The notes under the pieces: model-generated
Told to the model about the DNA's origin: nothing
The model's database searches: none
Seen by the model: only the letters and a program-made list of their open reading frames with translations
Part shown: positions 41,337 to 49,021 of the stretch, piece by piece
Numbering within the stretch: the first letter of the stretch is position 1
Layout of the letters: each line of letters begins with the position of its first letter
From: JAVBQJ01 sp031549115
GTDB lineage: Bacteria; Verrucomicrobiota; Lentisphaeria; Victivallales; Victivallaceae
Reading direction: 5' to 3'
Length of the DNA stretch: 49,021 bases
Assembly (NCBI GenBank): GCA_031549115.1
Contig: JAVBQJ010000093.1
Coordinates: forward strand, 1 to 49,021
Translations under genes and position numbers: made by a program

Positions 41337-42647
41337 ATGAACGGCATCCGCTTCATCCTCTATGCACTGAAGTCGCTGCAGCGCAATCCGTTGCGATCGT
41401 TGTTGACCACGCTCGGCATTGTCATCGGCGTGGCGGCGGTGATTGCGATCATCGAAATCGGCAACGGCGCCTCGGGATCGCTGGAAACCACGCTTTCCGA
41501 CCTCGGCGTCCGCAATCTTTTGATCCGTCCCGGCGGTTCGGTCCGCAACGGCATCCGCCTCGGCGCCGGTACCGCGGTCACGCTGACGCCGGAGGATTGT
41601 GTCGCCATCGAGCGTGAATGCCCGGCCATCCGGGCGGCGGTGCCGATGCTGCGTACCGGTTCCCGGTTGATTTACGGCAACAACAATTGGTCGCCGTCGG
41701 AAATTTCCGGATCGACTCCGGAATATCTGCTGGTGCGTAACTGGGAGGTCGAGCGCGGCGGCATGTTTTCCAACAACGACGTGGAAAAAGCCGCCGCCGT
41801 ATGCGTGATCGGACGCACCGTGGAAGACGAGCTGTTCGGCAGTCCGATCGGCGTCGGCAAGGTGATCCGCGCCAACGGCGTCATGCTCCGGGTGGTCGGC
41901 GTACTGGCTTACAAGGGCGCCAATCTGGTCGGGCAGGATCAGGATGACATCGTCATCATGCCGTGGACGACCTTGCGCTACCGGGTGACCGGCTTCGAAC
42001 GCGGACAGCCCGCGACCGAAGAGACGACGCGGAGCCTGTATCCGGCCGCCGCGCGCCTGAGCGATACCATGTATACGATCAGTTTCCGCAACATCGACAC
42101 CATCATGGCGGCGGTGTGGGAAAACGGCGATGTCGAAGCCGGCAAGGCGCAGATCACCGCGTTGTTGCGGGAACGGCACAAGCTGATTGCCGAAGCTCCC
42201 GACGACTTCTGGATCCGCGACTTCAGTGAAATCGGCCGGATGATCAATACCGCAGTCGGGTTGGTGACGACGCTGCTGATGACTGTGGCGGCGATTTCGC
42301 TCGTGGTCGGCGGCATCGGGATTATGAATATCATGATGGTTTCGGTGACCGAACGTACCCGGGAAATCGGGCTGCGCATGGCCGTCGGTGCCCGTTCCCG
42401 CGATATACTCGGCCAGTTTCTCGCCGAAGCGGTGGTGCTTTGCCTGGTCGGCGGCATCATCGGGATCGTCTGCGGACGCGGTACGGCCTTGCTGCTGGAG
42501 TGGCTGCTCGGCTGGACCGCGGGGGCTTCGCTGTGGGCGATCGCGTCCGGATTCGGCGTTTCGGTCGTCGTCGGGGTGATTTTCGGCTTCTACCCGGCCT
42601 GGAAAGCCTCCCGCCTCGACCCCATCGAAGCGTTGCGCTTTGAATAG
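41337..42647 (+). CDS. MacB-like ABC transporter permease (no ATPase domain)
   Basis: 436 residues: an N-terminal transmembrane helix (about 20-42, in LLTTLGIVIGVAAVIAIIEIG), a large periplasmic MacB-PCD domain (about 50-280) and three C-terminal membrane helices (FtsX-like, with the family phrase IGIMNIMMVSVTERTREIGL and RSRDILGQFLAEAVVLCLVG). Full-length MacB proteins carry an N-terminal ATP-binding domain; here translation starts directly at the permease. No ABC ATPase gene lies next to it, so the ATPase must be encoded elsewhere or lost. It probably pairs with the adaptor encoded just upstream. Confidence 0.9.
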   Translation: MNGIRFILYALKSLQRNPLRSLLTTLGIVIGVAAVIAIIEIGNGASGSLETTLSDLGVRNLLIRPGGSVRNGIRLGAGTAVTLTPEDCVAIERECPAIRAAVPMLRTGSRLIYGNNNWSPSEISGSTPEYLLVRNWEVERGGMFSNNDVEKAAAVCVIGRTVEDELFGSPIGVGKVIRANGVMLRVVGVLAYKGANLVGQDQDDIVIMPWTTLRYRVTGFERGQPATEETTRSLYPAAARLSDTMYTISFRNIDTIMAAVWENGDVEAGKAQITALLRERHKLIAEAPDDFWIRDFSEIGRMINTAVGLVTTLLMTVAAISLVVGGIGIMNIMMVSVTERTREIGLRMAVGARSRDILGQFLAEAVVLCLVGGIIGIVCGRGTALLLEWLLGWTAGASLWAIASGFGVSVVVGVIFGFYPAWKASRLDPIEALRFE

Positions 42648-42649
42648 CT

Positions 42650-43747
42650 TTACAGCTCCGCGAAGCGTTGTTCCAGAGCGGTGATTTCCGCCATGGTGCC
42701 GAAGACGGGGCGCAGGTTGTGGTTGAGGCCGCAGCCGAGCTCCAGGCCGATTTCGTTGGGTTGGTTGTGAGTGTCGCCGCCGTTGGTGGCCACGAGCGGC
42801 GGCCGTTCCGGATGGCGGCGGTTGTACGCCAGGCGCATATGTTCGAGCAGATCGGTCTGGTGCCGGCCGCTCTCCGGGCAGGTTTTGTTGCGGAAGCCGT
42901 CGACTTCGATCCCCTGCAGACCGGCGGCGCCGAGCTCCTCGATCACCGTTTCCCAGCCGGCATTGTCGAGATGTTCTTTGTTGCGCAGTTCGACCGGGTG
43001 CGCCAAGACCGGCAATCCGCCCCAGCTTCGGATCCGGCGCACAAACGCGACCGGAGAAATATCCAGCTTCAACTCGAGCGGCAGTTGGATTTGCGCCGGG
43101 TTGCAGGTGAGACAACTGTGCAACTCCTTGACGTCGCGGCAAATATTCCGCTCTGCCAGCAGGGTGCCGTATTTTTCCCACAGGATGACGCTGATGTCGC
43201 CCTTGGTGGTGATGCCGTTGCGGACATAACGCGCGATATCGGCGGGCTCGACCGCGCCGGTGATGCCACAGGAATGCAGCGCTGCCGGAACCCGTTTCAG
43301 CATTGCGTGCAACTGCTTCTGTTTGGCATTCCGGATGGTTTCGACGGTGTCGGCGAATACCCCCTGTTGGTATTGCCGCAGAAAAAACTTCGAATCGGGG
43401 AAAAAAGCGAGGATTTCAATCCCGGTCCGGTCGGTGTAGAATTCGGCTCCGGCTACGACCCGGATTCCGAAAATCTTTCCCGCCTCCAATGCTTCCGGAA
43501 CACCATCAAAGAGGTCGTGGTCGACGACCGCCACCCCCTTCATGCCGCGGCGCCAGGCCTCGAATACACGCCCTGCCGGAGAATGATACCCATCGGAATA
43601 GAAGCTGTGGCAATGCAGATCCACTTCGCAATCAGCCTGCCAGTCGGGAACTCCGTTGGCATGCAGCCACGCCGCCGCCTCGAGCCGCCGCGCCGGAGTC
43701 GCGTCGCAGTCGTTGACGGTTTCGCACTCACTCGTCCAGGAAAGCAT
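42650..43747 (-). CDS. PHP-domain phosphoesterase-like protein
   Basis: 365 residues with an intact PHP metal site: H45 and H47 in VDLHCHSFYSDG, D76-H77-D78 in VAVVDHDLFDGV, the Glu in VVAGAEFY, His in PVLAHPVEL, and Asp/His in GGDTHNQ. It resembles the variant at 1433-2782 but keeps the canonical residues. Related stand-alone PHP proteins are nucleoside-3',5'-bisphosphate phosphatases or 5'-3' exonucleases; activity is not decided here. The ATG at 43747 has GGGAGG six bases upstream and overlaps the end of the TrpF-like gene by 20 nt. Confidence 0.85.
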   Translation of the reverse strand: MLSWTSECETVNDCDATPARRLEAAAWLHANGVPDWQADCEVDLHCHSFYSDGYHSPAGRVFEAWRRGMKGVAVVDHDLFDGVPEALEAGKIFGIRVVAGAEFYTDRTGIEILAFFPDSKFFLRQYQQGVFADTVETIRNAKQKQLHAMLKRVPAALHSCGITGAVEPADIARYVRNGITTKGDISVILWEKYGTLLAERNICRDVKELHSCLTCNPAQIQLPLELKLDISPVAFVRRIRSWGGLPVLAHPVELRNKEHLDNAGWETVIEELGAAGLQGIEVDGFRNKTCPESGRHQTDLLEHMRLAYNRRHPERPPLVATNGGDTHNQPNEIGLELGCGLNHNLRPVFGTMAEITALEQRFAEL

Positions 43748-44396
43748 GATTCGCCTCCCGAATGAATTGCCGGACCAGAGCCGGGGCGCAGTACCCGGTC
43801 TCGGACAACTTCAAAAGTGTGCAGGCGTCAACCGCGAAAGGCTTGACCTGGCGAATGGCGTCCGCCACATTGCCGGGGTTGAGGTGACCGCTTAAAATCA
43901 CCGGAACGGGGCAGTTTTTGATGAATTCCGCTGCGGTATCCCATTGGTAATGCTTGGGTAACTGTTCCTGGGCAATCGCCGCCGGTTCCTGATTGTAACA
44001 ATCCAGAGTGACCGCATCGACCACCGCGTAGTATTCACTGAGGTCGAAGTCCACCACGGCGTAACGGACGTATTCGGTGACGATGATCTTGGCCTGACGC
44101 GGCAGACGGTCGCGCAGACGGCAAACCTCTTCCAGAGGCGGACGCAGCAGTTGCACCTGTTCGACTCCGGAGCGCTCCATGATTTCGAACACATCGTCCG
44201 CACAGGTCAGATGCGTCACCAGCACCGGCGAAACAAAGGGCGGCAGTTCTTCGGTCAGACGGCGCGCGGTACTGGGGAGAATGAAGTTCTTTGCCGCGTG
44301 CAATTGGCCAACCTGAAAGCCGACCGCATCGGCACCGGCGGCAATCGCAATGTCCAATTCTTCCTGATTCTGGATCCCGCAAATCTTGATTCTCAA
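43728..44396 (-). CDS. TrpF-like (phosphoribosylanthranilate isomerase fold) protein
   Basis: 222 residues starting MRIKICGIQNQEELDIAIAA, a clear TrpF start with C6 as the general base. GADAVGFQVG and a candidate acid D132 (VTLDCYNQEP) also fit. Other active-site parts deviate: the SPR-type segment is LHAAKNF, the Gly-rich GGTG loop before the tryptophan (QWD) is missing, and the phosphate-binding DxSSGVE reads VDACTLLK. The C-terminal ILSGHLNPGNVADAI is TrpF-like. No other trp gene is present, and it lies between coaX and a PHP gene, so a different sugar-phosphate or small-molecule isomerase role is possible. Confidence 0.75.
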   Translation of the reverse strand: MRIKICGIQNQEELDIAIAAGADAVGFQVGQLHAAKNFILPSTARRLTEELPPFVSPVLVTHLTCADDVFEIMERSGVEQVQLLRPPLEEVCRLRDRLPRQAKIIVTEYVRYAVVDFDLSEYYAVVDAVTLDCYNQEPAAIAQEQLPKHYQWDTAAEFIKNCPVPVILSGHLNPGNVADAIRQVKPFAVDACTLLKLSETGYCAPALVRQFIREANHAFLDE

Positions 44397-44402
44397 CGCA
44401 AT

Positions 44403-45104
44403 TTACCTCTGATTCATTTCCCAGGCGCGGCGGATTCCGTCCAACGTGAACATGATTCCGCCATCCCGCATCTCCGGGAACGCCCGCAGGAAAAAACCGG
44501 CGTCGCCTCCGACACCGACCACCGACGCCAACGCACCGGTCTCATCGGTGATTCCGGCGATGATTTCCCGGATCAGGCCGACTGCACCGCGATCCACCCC
44601 CGACTGAATGGCCGCCACGGTAGTTGCGCCGATGGCGGCCGGAAGGTGCGAACTCAACTCCACCCGCGGCAATTGCGCGGTACCGAGATTCAATGCCCGG
44701 CGCATCAGTGCCCGCCCGGGAGCAATGGCGCCGCCTTTGAGCGCCCGGTCGGCGGTCACCAACTCAAAGGTGATGGCGGTGCCGCAATCCACCACCAGCC
44801 CCGGCAATGGATACGAACCGGCAAGCGCAATGGCATTGGCCAGCCGGTCACTGCCCAGAGTATCGCCGTTGACCTCCAGCTTCAAGCCGGTGTGAACGCG
44901 GGAGTTCAGCCAGAAAATACCTCTTCCGGCCAGACGCTCCAACACATCCGGAACCACCGAGGCGCCGGCGACCGGACCGGAATCCGGCAAATCGCTCAAC
45001 TGCAACTCGGGGGTTTTCAGCAAACGGAGCGTCGTCAGGGCACTACCGTCCCATTCGGCGATCTGCGTATGGGTATTGCCGACATTCAGCAGCGTCAGCA
45101 TCAT
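44403..45104 (-). CDS. coaX: type III pantothenate kinase
   Basis: 233 residues. It phosphorylates pantothenate in the first step of CoA synthesis. Typical motifs are the first phosphate loop (LLNVGNTHTQ), the pantothenate-binding region GSDRLANAIAL and the second loop VDCGTAITFELV, then GGAIAPGRALMRRAL. In the first loop the usual Asp of DxGNT is Asn (N7), which may alter metal binding. The ATG at 45104 overlaps the manC stop codon (TGATG), so translation is coupled. Confidence 0.88.
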   Translation of the reverse strand: MMLTLLNVGNTHTQIAEWDGSALTTLRLLKTPELQLSDLPDSGPVAGASVVPDVLERLAGRGIFWLNSRVHTGLKLEVNGDTLGSDRLANAIALAGSYPLPGLVVDCGTAITFELVTADRALKGGAIAPGRALMRRALNLGTAQLPRVELSSHLPAAIGATTVAAIQSGVDRGAVGLIREIIAGITDETGALASVVGVGGDAGFFLRAFPEMRDGGIMFTLDGIRRAWEMNQR

Positions 45105-46204
45105 CAGACAAACTTCTTCAGGCGCGGATCTTTACTCAGTTCCTGCACCATTTCTTTCACCCGCTGCGCCGAACGGGCGTGGCACACCAGCGTCACGTCT
45201 TCGGTTTCCACAATGATCAGGTCCTGCACGTCGATGGCGGCGATCAGGTGATCCGATTCACCGACGATGATGCAATCGGTGGCGTCAATTCCGGAGAACA
45301 GGCCGCGGACCACATTGTTGCCGTTGCGGGGCCGGATCTGGTTGCGCAGCGCGGTCCAGCTGCCGACATCGTCCCAGTCGAAGGAACACTCCGCCACCAG
45401 CATCTTTTCCACGTACTCCATCACCGCATAATCGATGGAGATTTTCGAACACCGTTCGAAACACTCCGCCAGCACTTCGGTCAGACGGCCCTGTCCTTCG
45501 GCTTTGCCGATTTGTTCGGACAGTTTCCACAACTCCGGCGCGTGCTTCTGCAGCGCGGCGTCGATGACCGGCAGCGCCCAGATGAACATCCCGCTGTTCC
45601 ACAGGTAATTGCCATCGTTGATGAACTTCTGCGCCGTGTTCATTCCGGGTTTTTCCCAGAACTTTTTGCCGGTAAGAAACGAAGTTTTGGTTTCGGTTTC
45701 GGCCTTTTCCGCACATTGGATATAACCGTAACCGGTGGCGGGGAAGGTCGGCTGCACTCCGATGACCACCGGACAGCTTTCCCGGCGCGTCACCTCGACC
45801 GAATCGCGCAACACCTGATGCAGCGACTTCAGATCGTGAATCGAATGATCGGCCGGCAATACGATCATCGCCGCGTTGTCGGCGTTGCGGCTGCGTTCAC
45901 GCACGACACCGGCGGCCAACGCCACACAGGGGCCGGTATCGCGCCCCACCGGTTCGCCGATGATATTCTCCGGCGGCAATCCGTGGAGCAGCGACCGCAT
46001 GGCCGGGACATATTCCTCATTGGTGATGACCAGGCAATTGGACAGCGGCAGCAAATCGCGCAGCCGGTCCACCGTCTGTTCGATCAGCGTCAGATTTCCC
46101 AGCAGCCGCAACAGTTGTTTCGGACGGTTGGCGCGGCTCTGCGGCCAGAAACGTTCTCCCTTGCCCCCCGCCATCACGACGGCATACAGATTTTTGTCGG
46201 TCAT
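45104..46204 (-). CDS. manC: mannose-1-phosphate guanylyltransferase
   Basis: 366 residues, a single-domain nucleotidyltransferase making GDP-mannose from GTP and mannose-1-phosphate. The signature VVMAGGKGERFWPQSRANRP includes the pyrophosphorylase loop, and the family segments VLPADHSIHD, PATGYGYIQ, WNSGMFIWAL and DVGSWTALR follow. It lacks the C-terminal isomerase domain of bifunctional enzymes. It provides GDP-mannose for surface glycans. It lies 4 nt after gspF and overlaps coaX, in the middle of the minus-strand operon. Confidence 0.93.
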   Translation of the reverse strand: MTDKNLYAVVMAGGKGERFWPQSRANRPKQLLRLLGNLTLIEQTVDRLRDLLPLSNCLVITNEEYVPAMRSLLHGLPPENIIGEPVGRDTGPCVALAAGVVRERSRNADNAAMIVLPADHSIHDLKSLHQVLRDSVEVTRRESCPVVIGVQPTFPATGYGYIQCAEKAETETKTSFLTGKKFWEKPGMNTAQKFINDGNYLWNSGMFIWALPVIDAALQKHAPELWKLSEQIGKAEGQGRLTEVLAECFERCSKISIDYAVMEYVEKMLVAECSFDWDDVGSWTALRNQIRPRNGNNVVRGLFSGIDATDCIIVGESDHLIAAIDVQDLIIVETEDVTLVCHARSAQRVKEMVQELSKDPRLKKFV

Positions 46205-46208
46205 AAAC

Positions 46209-47462
46209 TCAGCTCAAGCCTTCGATGATTTTTACCAGCGGCAGGAACATCGCGATGACGATGGCGCCGACGATGACCGCCAAAAATACGATCATGATCG
46301 GTTCGATCATACTGGTCAGCGCCGAAACCGCGTTATCCACTTCTTCTTCATAGGTGTCGGCGATCTTTTCCAACATTTCCGGCAGGCGCCCGGTTTCTTC
46401 GCCGACTTCGATCATACTGATCACCATCTGCGGGAAAATGCCGGCGGCGCCGAGCGGAGCGGCGATGCCTTCGCCCTCCTTGACCGCGTCGTGGACATTC
46501 TGCACCGCGTTGGACACCAGATCGTTGCTGGAAGTTTCCTTGACGATGTTCAGCGAATTCAGTACCGGCACACCGGAAGCCATCAGGGTTCCCAGGGTCC
46601 GGGCGAAACGCGAGATCGCGGTCTTCGATATGATCGGCCCGAACAGCGGCGCATTGTACTTGATATAATCCAGGCCGTACTTGCCGGGCTTGGTTTTGTT
46701 GGCCAGCCACAAGGCGAAAAAGAATCCGAATGTCACGAGGATCACCGTAAACCAGTTTTCCTGGACGTATTGACTGCAGTTCAAAATGAACACCGTGAAC
46801 TCCGGCAGCGGCTGACCGTTCAGAAGTTCGGTGAAAATGGTCTGGAATTTCGGCACGATGAACACCATCAGGAAGCCGGTGATCGAGATCGCCATGAACA
46901 GGACGATACACGGGTAAATCATCGCGGACTTCACCTTGCCGGCGATCCGGGCGGCCTTTTCCATGAACATCGCCAGACGGTCGAGAATGACTTCCATCGC
47001 ACCGGCAGCTTCGCCGGCGCGCACCATGTTCAAATACAGCTTGTCGAAGGTCTTCGGATTCAGCGCCAGCGCTTCGGAAAAGGTGGCGCCGGTTTCCACG
47101 GAGTCGGCGGTCTCTTCGAGAATGCGCTTGGTCAGCGGATTTTTCGACTGCTTCTGCAGTGTCCGCAGCGACCGGATCAACGGCAGACCGGCGTCGAGCA
47201 GGGTTGCCAGCTGGCGCGTGACAATGGTGAGCTCTTTCCGCTTGATTTTCGGCGTCCCGATGGACATGTTCAGGCCGACGCCGCCGGACGATTTCTTTTT
47301 CGCGGCTCCGAGCGTCGGCGCCATGGTCAGGGATTTTACAGCGGTAGGGTATAAGCCTTGTTTGCGTAATTCGACTGCGACAGCGTCTTCGCTGGCGGCT
47401 TCGAGCTTTCCTTTTTGCTCTTTGCCGTTGACATCTACAGCGGTATACATGAATTGCGGCAT
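46209..47462 (-). CDS. gspF: GspF/PilC-type inner-membrane protein of type II secretion or type IV pili
   Basis: 417 residues starting MPQFMYTAVDVNGKEQKGKL. Two T2SF domains are visible: the first (about 85-205) begins IKRKELTIVTRQLATLLDAG, the second (about 285-410) contains SRFARTLGTLMASGVPVLNS. Three transmembrane segments follow (near 183-202, 232-250 and 385-407). It forms the platform linking the assembly ATPase to pseudopilins. GGAGGAAGAGACC precedes the ATG. The ATPase and secretin genes are not in the window. The two pseudopilins in this window are possible clients. Confidence 0.92.
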   Translation of the reverse strand: MPQFMYTAVDVNGKEQKGKLEAASEDAVAVELRKQGLYPTAVKSLTMAPTLGAAKKKSSGGVGLNMSIGTPKIKRKELTIVTRQLATLLDAGLPLIRSLRTLQKQSKNPLTKRILEETADSVETGATFSEALALNPKTFDKLYLNMVRAGEAAGAMEVILDRLAMFMEKAARIAGKVKSAMIYPCIVLFMAISITGFLMVFIVPKFQTIFTELLNGQPLPEFTVFILNCSQYVQENWFTVILVTFGFFFALWLANKTKPGKYGLDYIKYNAPLFGPIISKTAISRFARTLGTLMASGVPVLNSLNIVKETSSNDLVSNAVQNVHDAVKEGEGIAAPLGAAGIFPQMVISMIEVGEETGRLPEMLEKIADTYEEEVDNAVSALTSMIEPIMIVFLAVIVGAIVIAMFLPLVKIIEGLS

Positions 47463-47518
47463 GGTCTCTTCCTCCGGTTACCGGGCCAAATGCAATGTGT
47501 TTTCATAATTTGACTAAA

Positions 47519-47546
47519 TATATACCCCACTTTTCCATTTTGCCAA
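47519..47546 (-). promoter_or_regulatory. promoter of the gspF operon
   Basis: On the minus strand TTGGCA (47546-47541), a 16-nt spacer and TATATA (47524-47519), 57 nt before the gspF start codon. Confidence 0.5.
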
Positions 47547-47585
47547 TGAAAAAGTCAACATAAGAAAAAAAATTCATTTTCCTGC

Positions 47586-47615
47586 TTGCTTTTGCGCCTT
47601 TCCGGTTCATATTAA
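47586..47615 (+). promoter_or_regulatory. promoter of the ZIP transporter gene
   Basis: TTGCTT (47586-47591), an 18-nt spacer and TATTAA (47610-47615), 30 nt before the start codon. Match to consensus is moderate. Confidence 0.4.
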
Positions 47616-47644
47616 CGCTAAAGAGAGAAGAAAAGGCTGAATTT

Positions 47645-48463
47645 ATGGATCTGGCGCATTTCATGCCCGCGTTCTGGATGGCGTTTTTTGCCGGTCTGGC
47701 GACGGGAATCGGCGGTCTGGTGGCTTTCATCAATCACGGGAAGCATGTGCGGGGCATTCTGCTTTCGCTCGGTCTCGGGTTTTCCGGCGGCCTAATGATC
47801 TATGTGTCGCTGACCGAGCTGATGGTCGAAGCGCAGGCATTGCTGAAAAATCATACCTCCTGGGGCGGCTGGGGAGCGCTGGCGGCATTCGCCGGCGGCG
47901 CGGGCTTCGCCGCGTTGCTCGATCTGGTAGTCCCCGAGGCGGAAAATCCGCATGAGGCGCGCAGTGTCGAAGAGTTCTCCCACGCCGAAGTGGCGAATCC
48001 GGAAGAGCGGGCGCGCCTCGGACGGGCCGGATTGCTTTTCGCGCTGATCATCGGCATCCATAATTTTCCGGAAGGCCTGGCGACGCTGATCGCCGGGCTG
48101 GACGGCACGGCGACCGGAATCACGATTGCGGTCGCGATCGGGCTGCACAATATTCCGGAGGGGATCGCGATCGCGATTCCATTGTGCTATGCGACCGGAA
48201 ACCGCAAAAAAGCCTTCGGGTACTCCGTTCTGGCGGGGTTGGCCGAACCGGCGGGGGCGGTGGTCGGCTATTTGATCCTCTATCCGTTCCTCGGCCCCGT
48301 ACTGATGGCGATATTGTATGCCGGGGTGGCGGGAATCATGATTTACATCACCTTCGATGAAATGCTGCCGATGGCGGCGCGGTACGGCAACCACCATATC
48401 ATGATGGCCGGCCTGGTGCTCGGCATGCTGGTGATGGCGGCGAGTATGCTCTTGCTGCATTGA
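47645..48463 (+). CDS. zupT: ZIP-family divalent metal transporter (ZupT-like)
   Basis: 272 residues with about eight transmembrane segments. The ZIP metal-binding helices carry HNFPEGLAT (helix 4) and HNIPEGIAI (helix 5). A variable loop (about 98-120) is acidic with few His. It should import zinc or other divalent cations across the inner membrane. The start has AAGG ten bases upstream. The next gene, a cardiolipin synthase, begins 18 nt downstream and may be co-transcribed. Confidence 0.93.
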   Translation: MDLAHFMPAFWMAFFAGLATGIGGLVAFINHGKHVRGILLSLGLGFSGGLMIYVSLTELMVEAQALLKNHTSWGGWGALAAFAGGAGFAALLDLVVPEAENPHEARSVEEFSHAEVANPEERARLGRAGLLFALIIGIHNFPEGLATLIAGLDGTATGITIAVAIGLHNIPEGIAIAIPLCYATGNRKKAFGYSVLAGLAEPAGAVVGYLILYPFLGPVLMAILYAGVAGIMIYITFDEMLPMAARYGNHHIMMAGLVLGMLVMAASMLLLH

Positions 48464-48481
48464 CGCGAAAGGGAGGGGCGC

Positions 48482-49021
48482 ATGAACCTGATTTTGTTTA
48501 CCCTGCCGGGATGGATCGTTTCCGTCGTCGGCGTGGCGGTGCACCTCGGGGTGCTGGGGTATATCCTCTATACCAAGCACCGGGACCCCGGAGAAGCGAT
48601 GTTGTGGCTGCTGGTGGTGGCGCTGTTGCCGGTGGTCGGAATCGTGCTCTTCCTCTTTTTCGGCATCACCCGGATCAGCCAGGTACAGGACAAGGTGTTG
48701 GATGTGCATTCCCGCCTGGACGACGAAGAGGTGCGGATTCTCGGCGCCGAAATCGTCGGGCAAAGGCGGCGCCTGCAACGTTTCATCGTCCCGGCCGGGC
48801 TGAGCGAATCGCCGCATGACCGGATGCTCGACCGGCTGTTTCCCGAGCGTCCGGCGATCATCGGCAATCACGTGGAAATGCTGCTGGAAGGAACGCAGGC
48901 ATATCCGCGCATGGTCGAAGACATGGAACAGGCGAAAAAATGCATCCGGCTGCAGTCGTTTATTTTCATGAGCGACGAGCTAGGGCAGAAGTTTATAGCG
49001 GTGATGGTGCGCAAAGAGGCC
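48482..49021 (+). CDS. cls: cardiolipin synthase, 5' part (cut by the window end)
   Basis: 180 codons are present, from the ATG at 48482 (GGGAGG upstream) to the window edge without a stop. Two N-terminal membrane helices (about 7-27 and 40-60) are separated by the loop YTKHRDPGEAMLW, as in bacterial Cls enzymes. The start of the phospholipase-D-like domain follows (NHVEMLLEGTQAYPRMVEDM, then IRLQSFIF). The catalytic HxKxxxxD motifs lie beyond the window. It would make cardiolipin from two phosphatidylglycerols in the inner membrane. Confidence 0.88.
   Translation, partial: MNLILFTLPGWIVSVVGVAVHLGVLGYILYTKHRDPGEAMLWLLVVALLPVVGIVLFLFFGITRISQVQDKVLDVHSRLDDEEVRILGAEIVGQRRRLQRFIVPAGLSESPHDRMLDRLFPERPAIIGNHVEMLLEGTQAYPRMVEDMEQAKKCIRLQSFIFMSDELGQKFIAVMVRKEA

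Noticed and set aside
40014..43181. Very long open frame on the minus strand (1055 codons)
   Set aside because: Runs antisense through the MacA and permease genes, rich in Arg, His and Asp, with no recognisable domain; a by-product of GC-rich codon use.
1..49021. CRISPR array, tRNA, rRNA, insertion sequence or prophage
   Set aside because: No regularly spaced direct repeats, no cloverleaf with a TTCGAATC-type arm, no transposase, integrase or phage structural protein in any frame.

Overview
This is a GC-rich window (roughly 60% G+C by eye) from a Gram-negative-type bacterium, most likely a member of the Lentisphaerota (Victivallis-like). Taxonomy is inferred from gene content, not from a marker gene. 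The main pointers are two pseudopilins with the prepilin start FTLIELLVVIAIIAIL and a C-terminal H-X9-DG motif, several carbohydrate-active enzymes each with its own regulator, outer-membrane functions (an MlaA domain, a Kdo/heptose-kinase-like protein) and a non-RD, DWG-type Ser/Thr kinase. No rRNA, tRNA, CRISPR array, transposase, phage gene or integrase was found.

Layout. 1-7088: core genes (D,D-carboxypeptidase, PHP protein, guaA, rsmD, LPS-kinase-like protein, FmdB zinc ribbon), separated by three unusually long, hairpin-rich intergenic regions (1-317, 4923-5411, 6573-6860). Two of these share a repeated block. 7214-15336: a glycan locus with a LacI regulator, pseudopilin and DUF4091 exoenzyme on +, facing a DUF608/GH116-like glucosidase on -, then a divergent AraC regulator and an exported nitroreductase. 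15354-20693: a DegT/DnrJ aminotransferase, then an operon of two amidohydrolase paralogues (one without metal ligands), an AraC regulator and an MFS transporter. 20697-26211 (minus): exported aldo/keto reductase, miaB, proB, paaK and a double-ACT protein. 26236-27914: mtfA and a TetR regulator. 27927-34788: tig, clpP and clpX, then a kinase whose catalytic lysine has moved as in WNK kinases, and an MlaA-alpha/beta-hydrolase fusion. 34754-39853 (minus): a second glycan locus with GntR regulator, WbsX/GH99-like protein, pseudopilin and DUF4838 protein. 39979-42647: a MacA-like adaptor and a MacB-like permease with no ATPase. 42650-47546 (minus): GspF/PilC, ManC, CoaX, a TrpF-like protein and a PHP protein as one overlapping operon. 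47586-end: a ZIP transporter and the 5' part of a cardiolipin synthase.

How it fits together. The two glycan loci are built alike: a one-component sugar-type regulator first, then an H-X9-DG pseudopilin, with an exported DUF4091 or DUF4838 enzyme directly after the pseudopilin. GspF elsewhere in the window shows that type II secretion/pilus machinery exists. Housekeeping promoters fit a sigma70 consensus well, with TTGxxx, a 16-18 bp spacer and TATAxT at many genes. Several of these overlap palindromes that are probably operators for the adjacent regulators. The strongest candidates for something undescribed are the WNK-like kinase, the MlaA-hydrolase fusion encoded just after it, the regulator-pseudopilin-exoenzyme modules, the active/inactive amidohydrolase pair, and the repeated structured leader in front of two cell-envelope genes.
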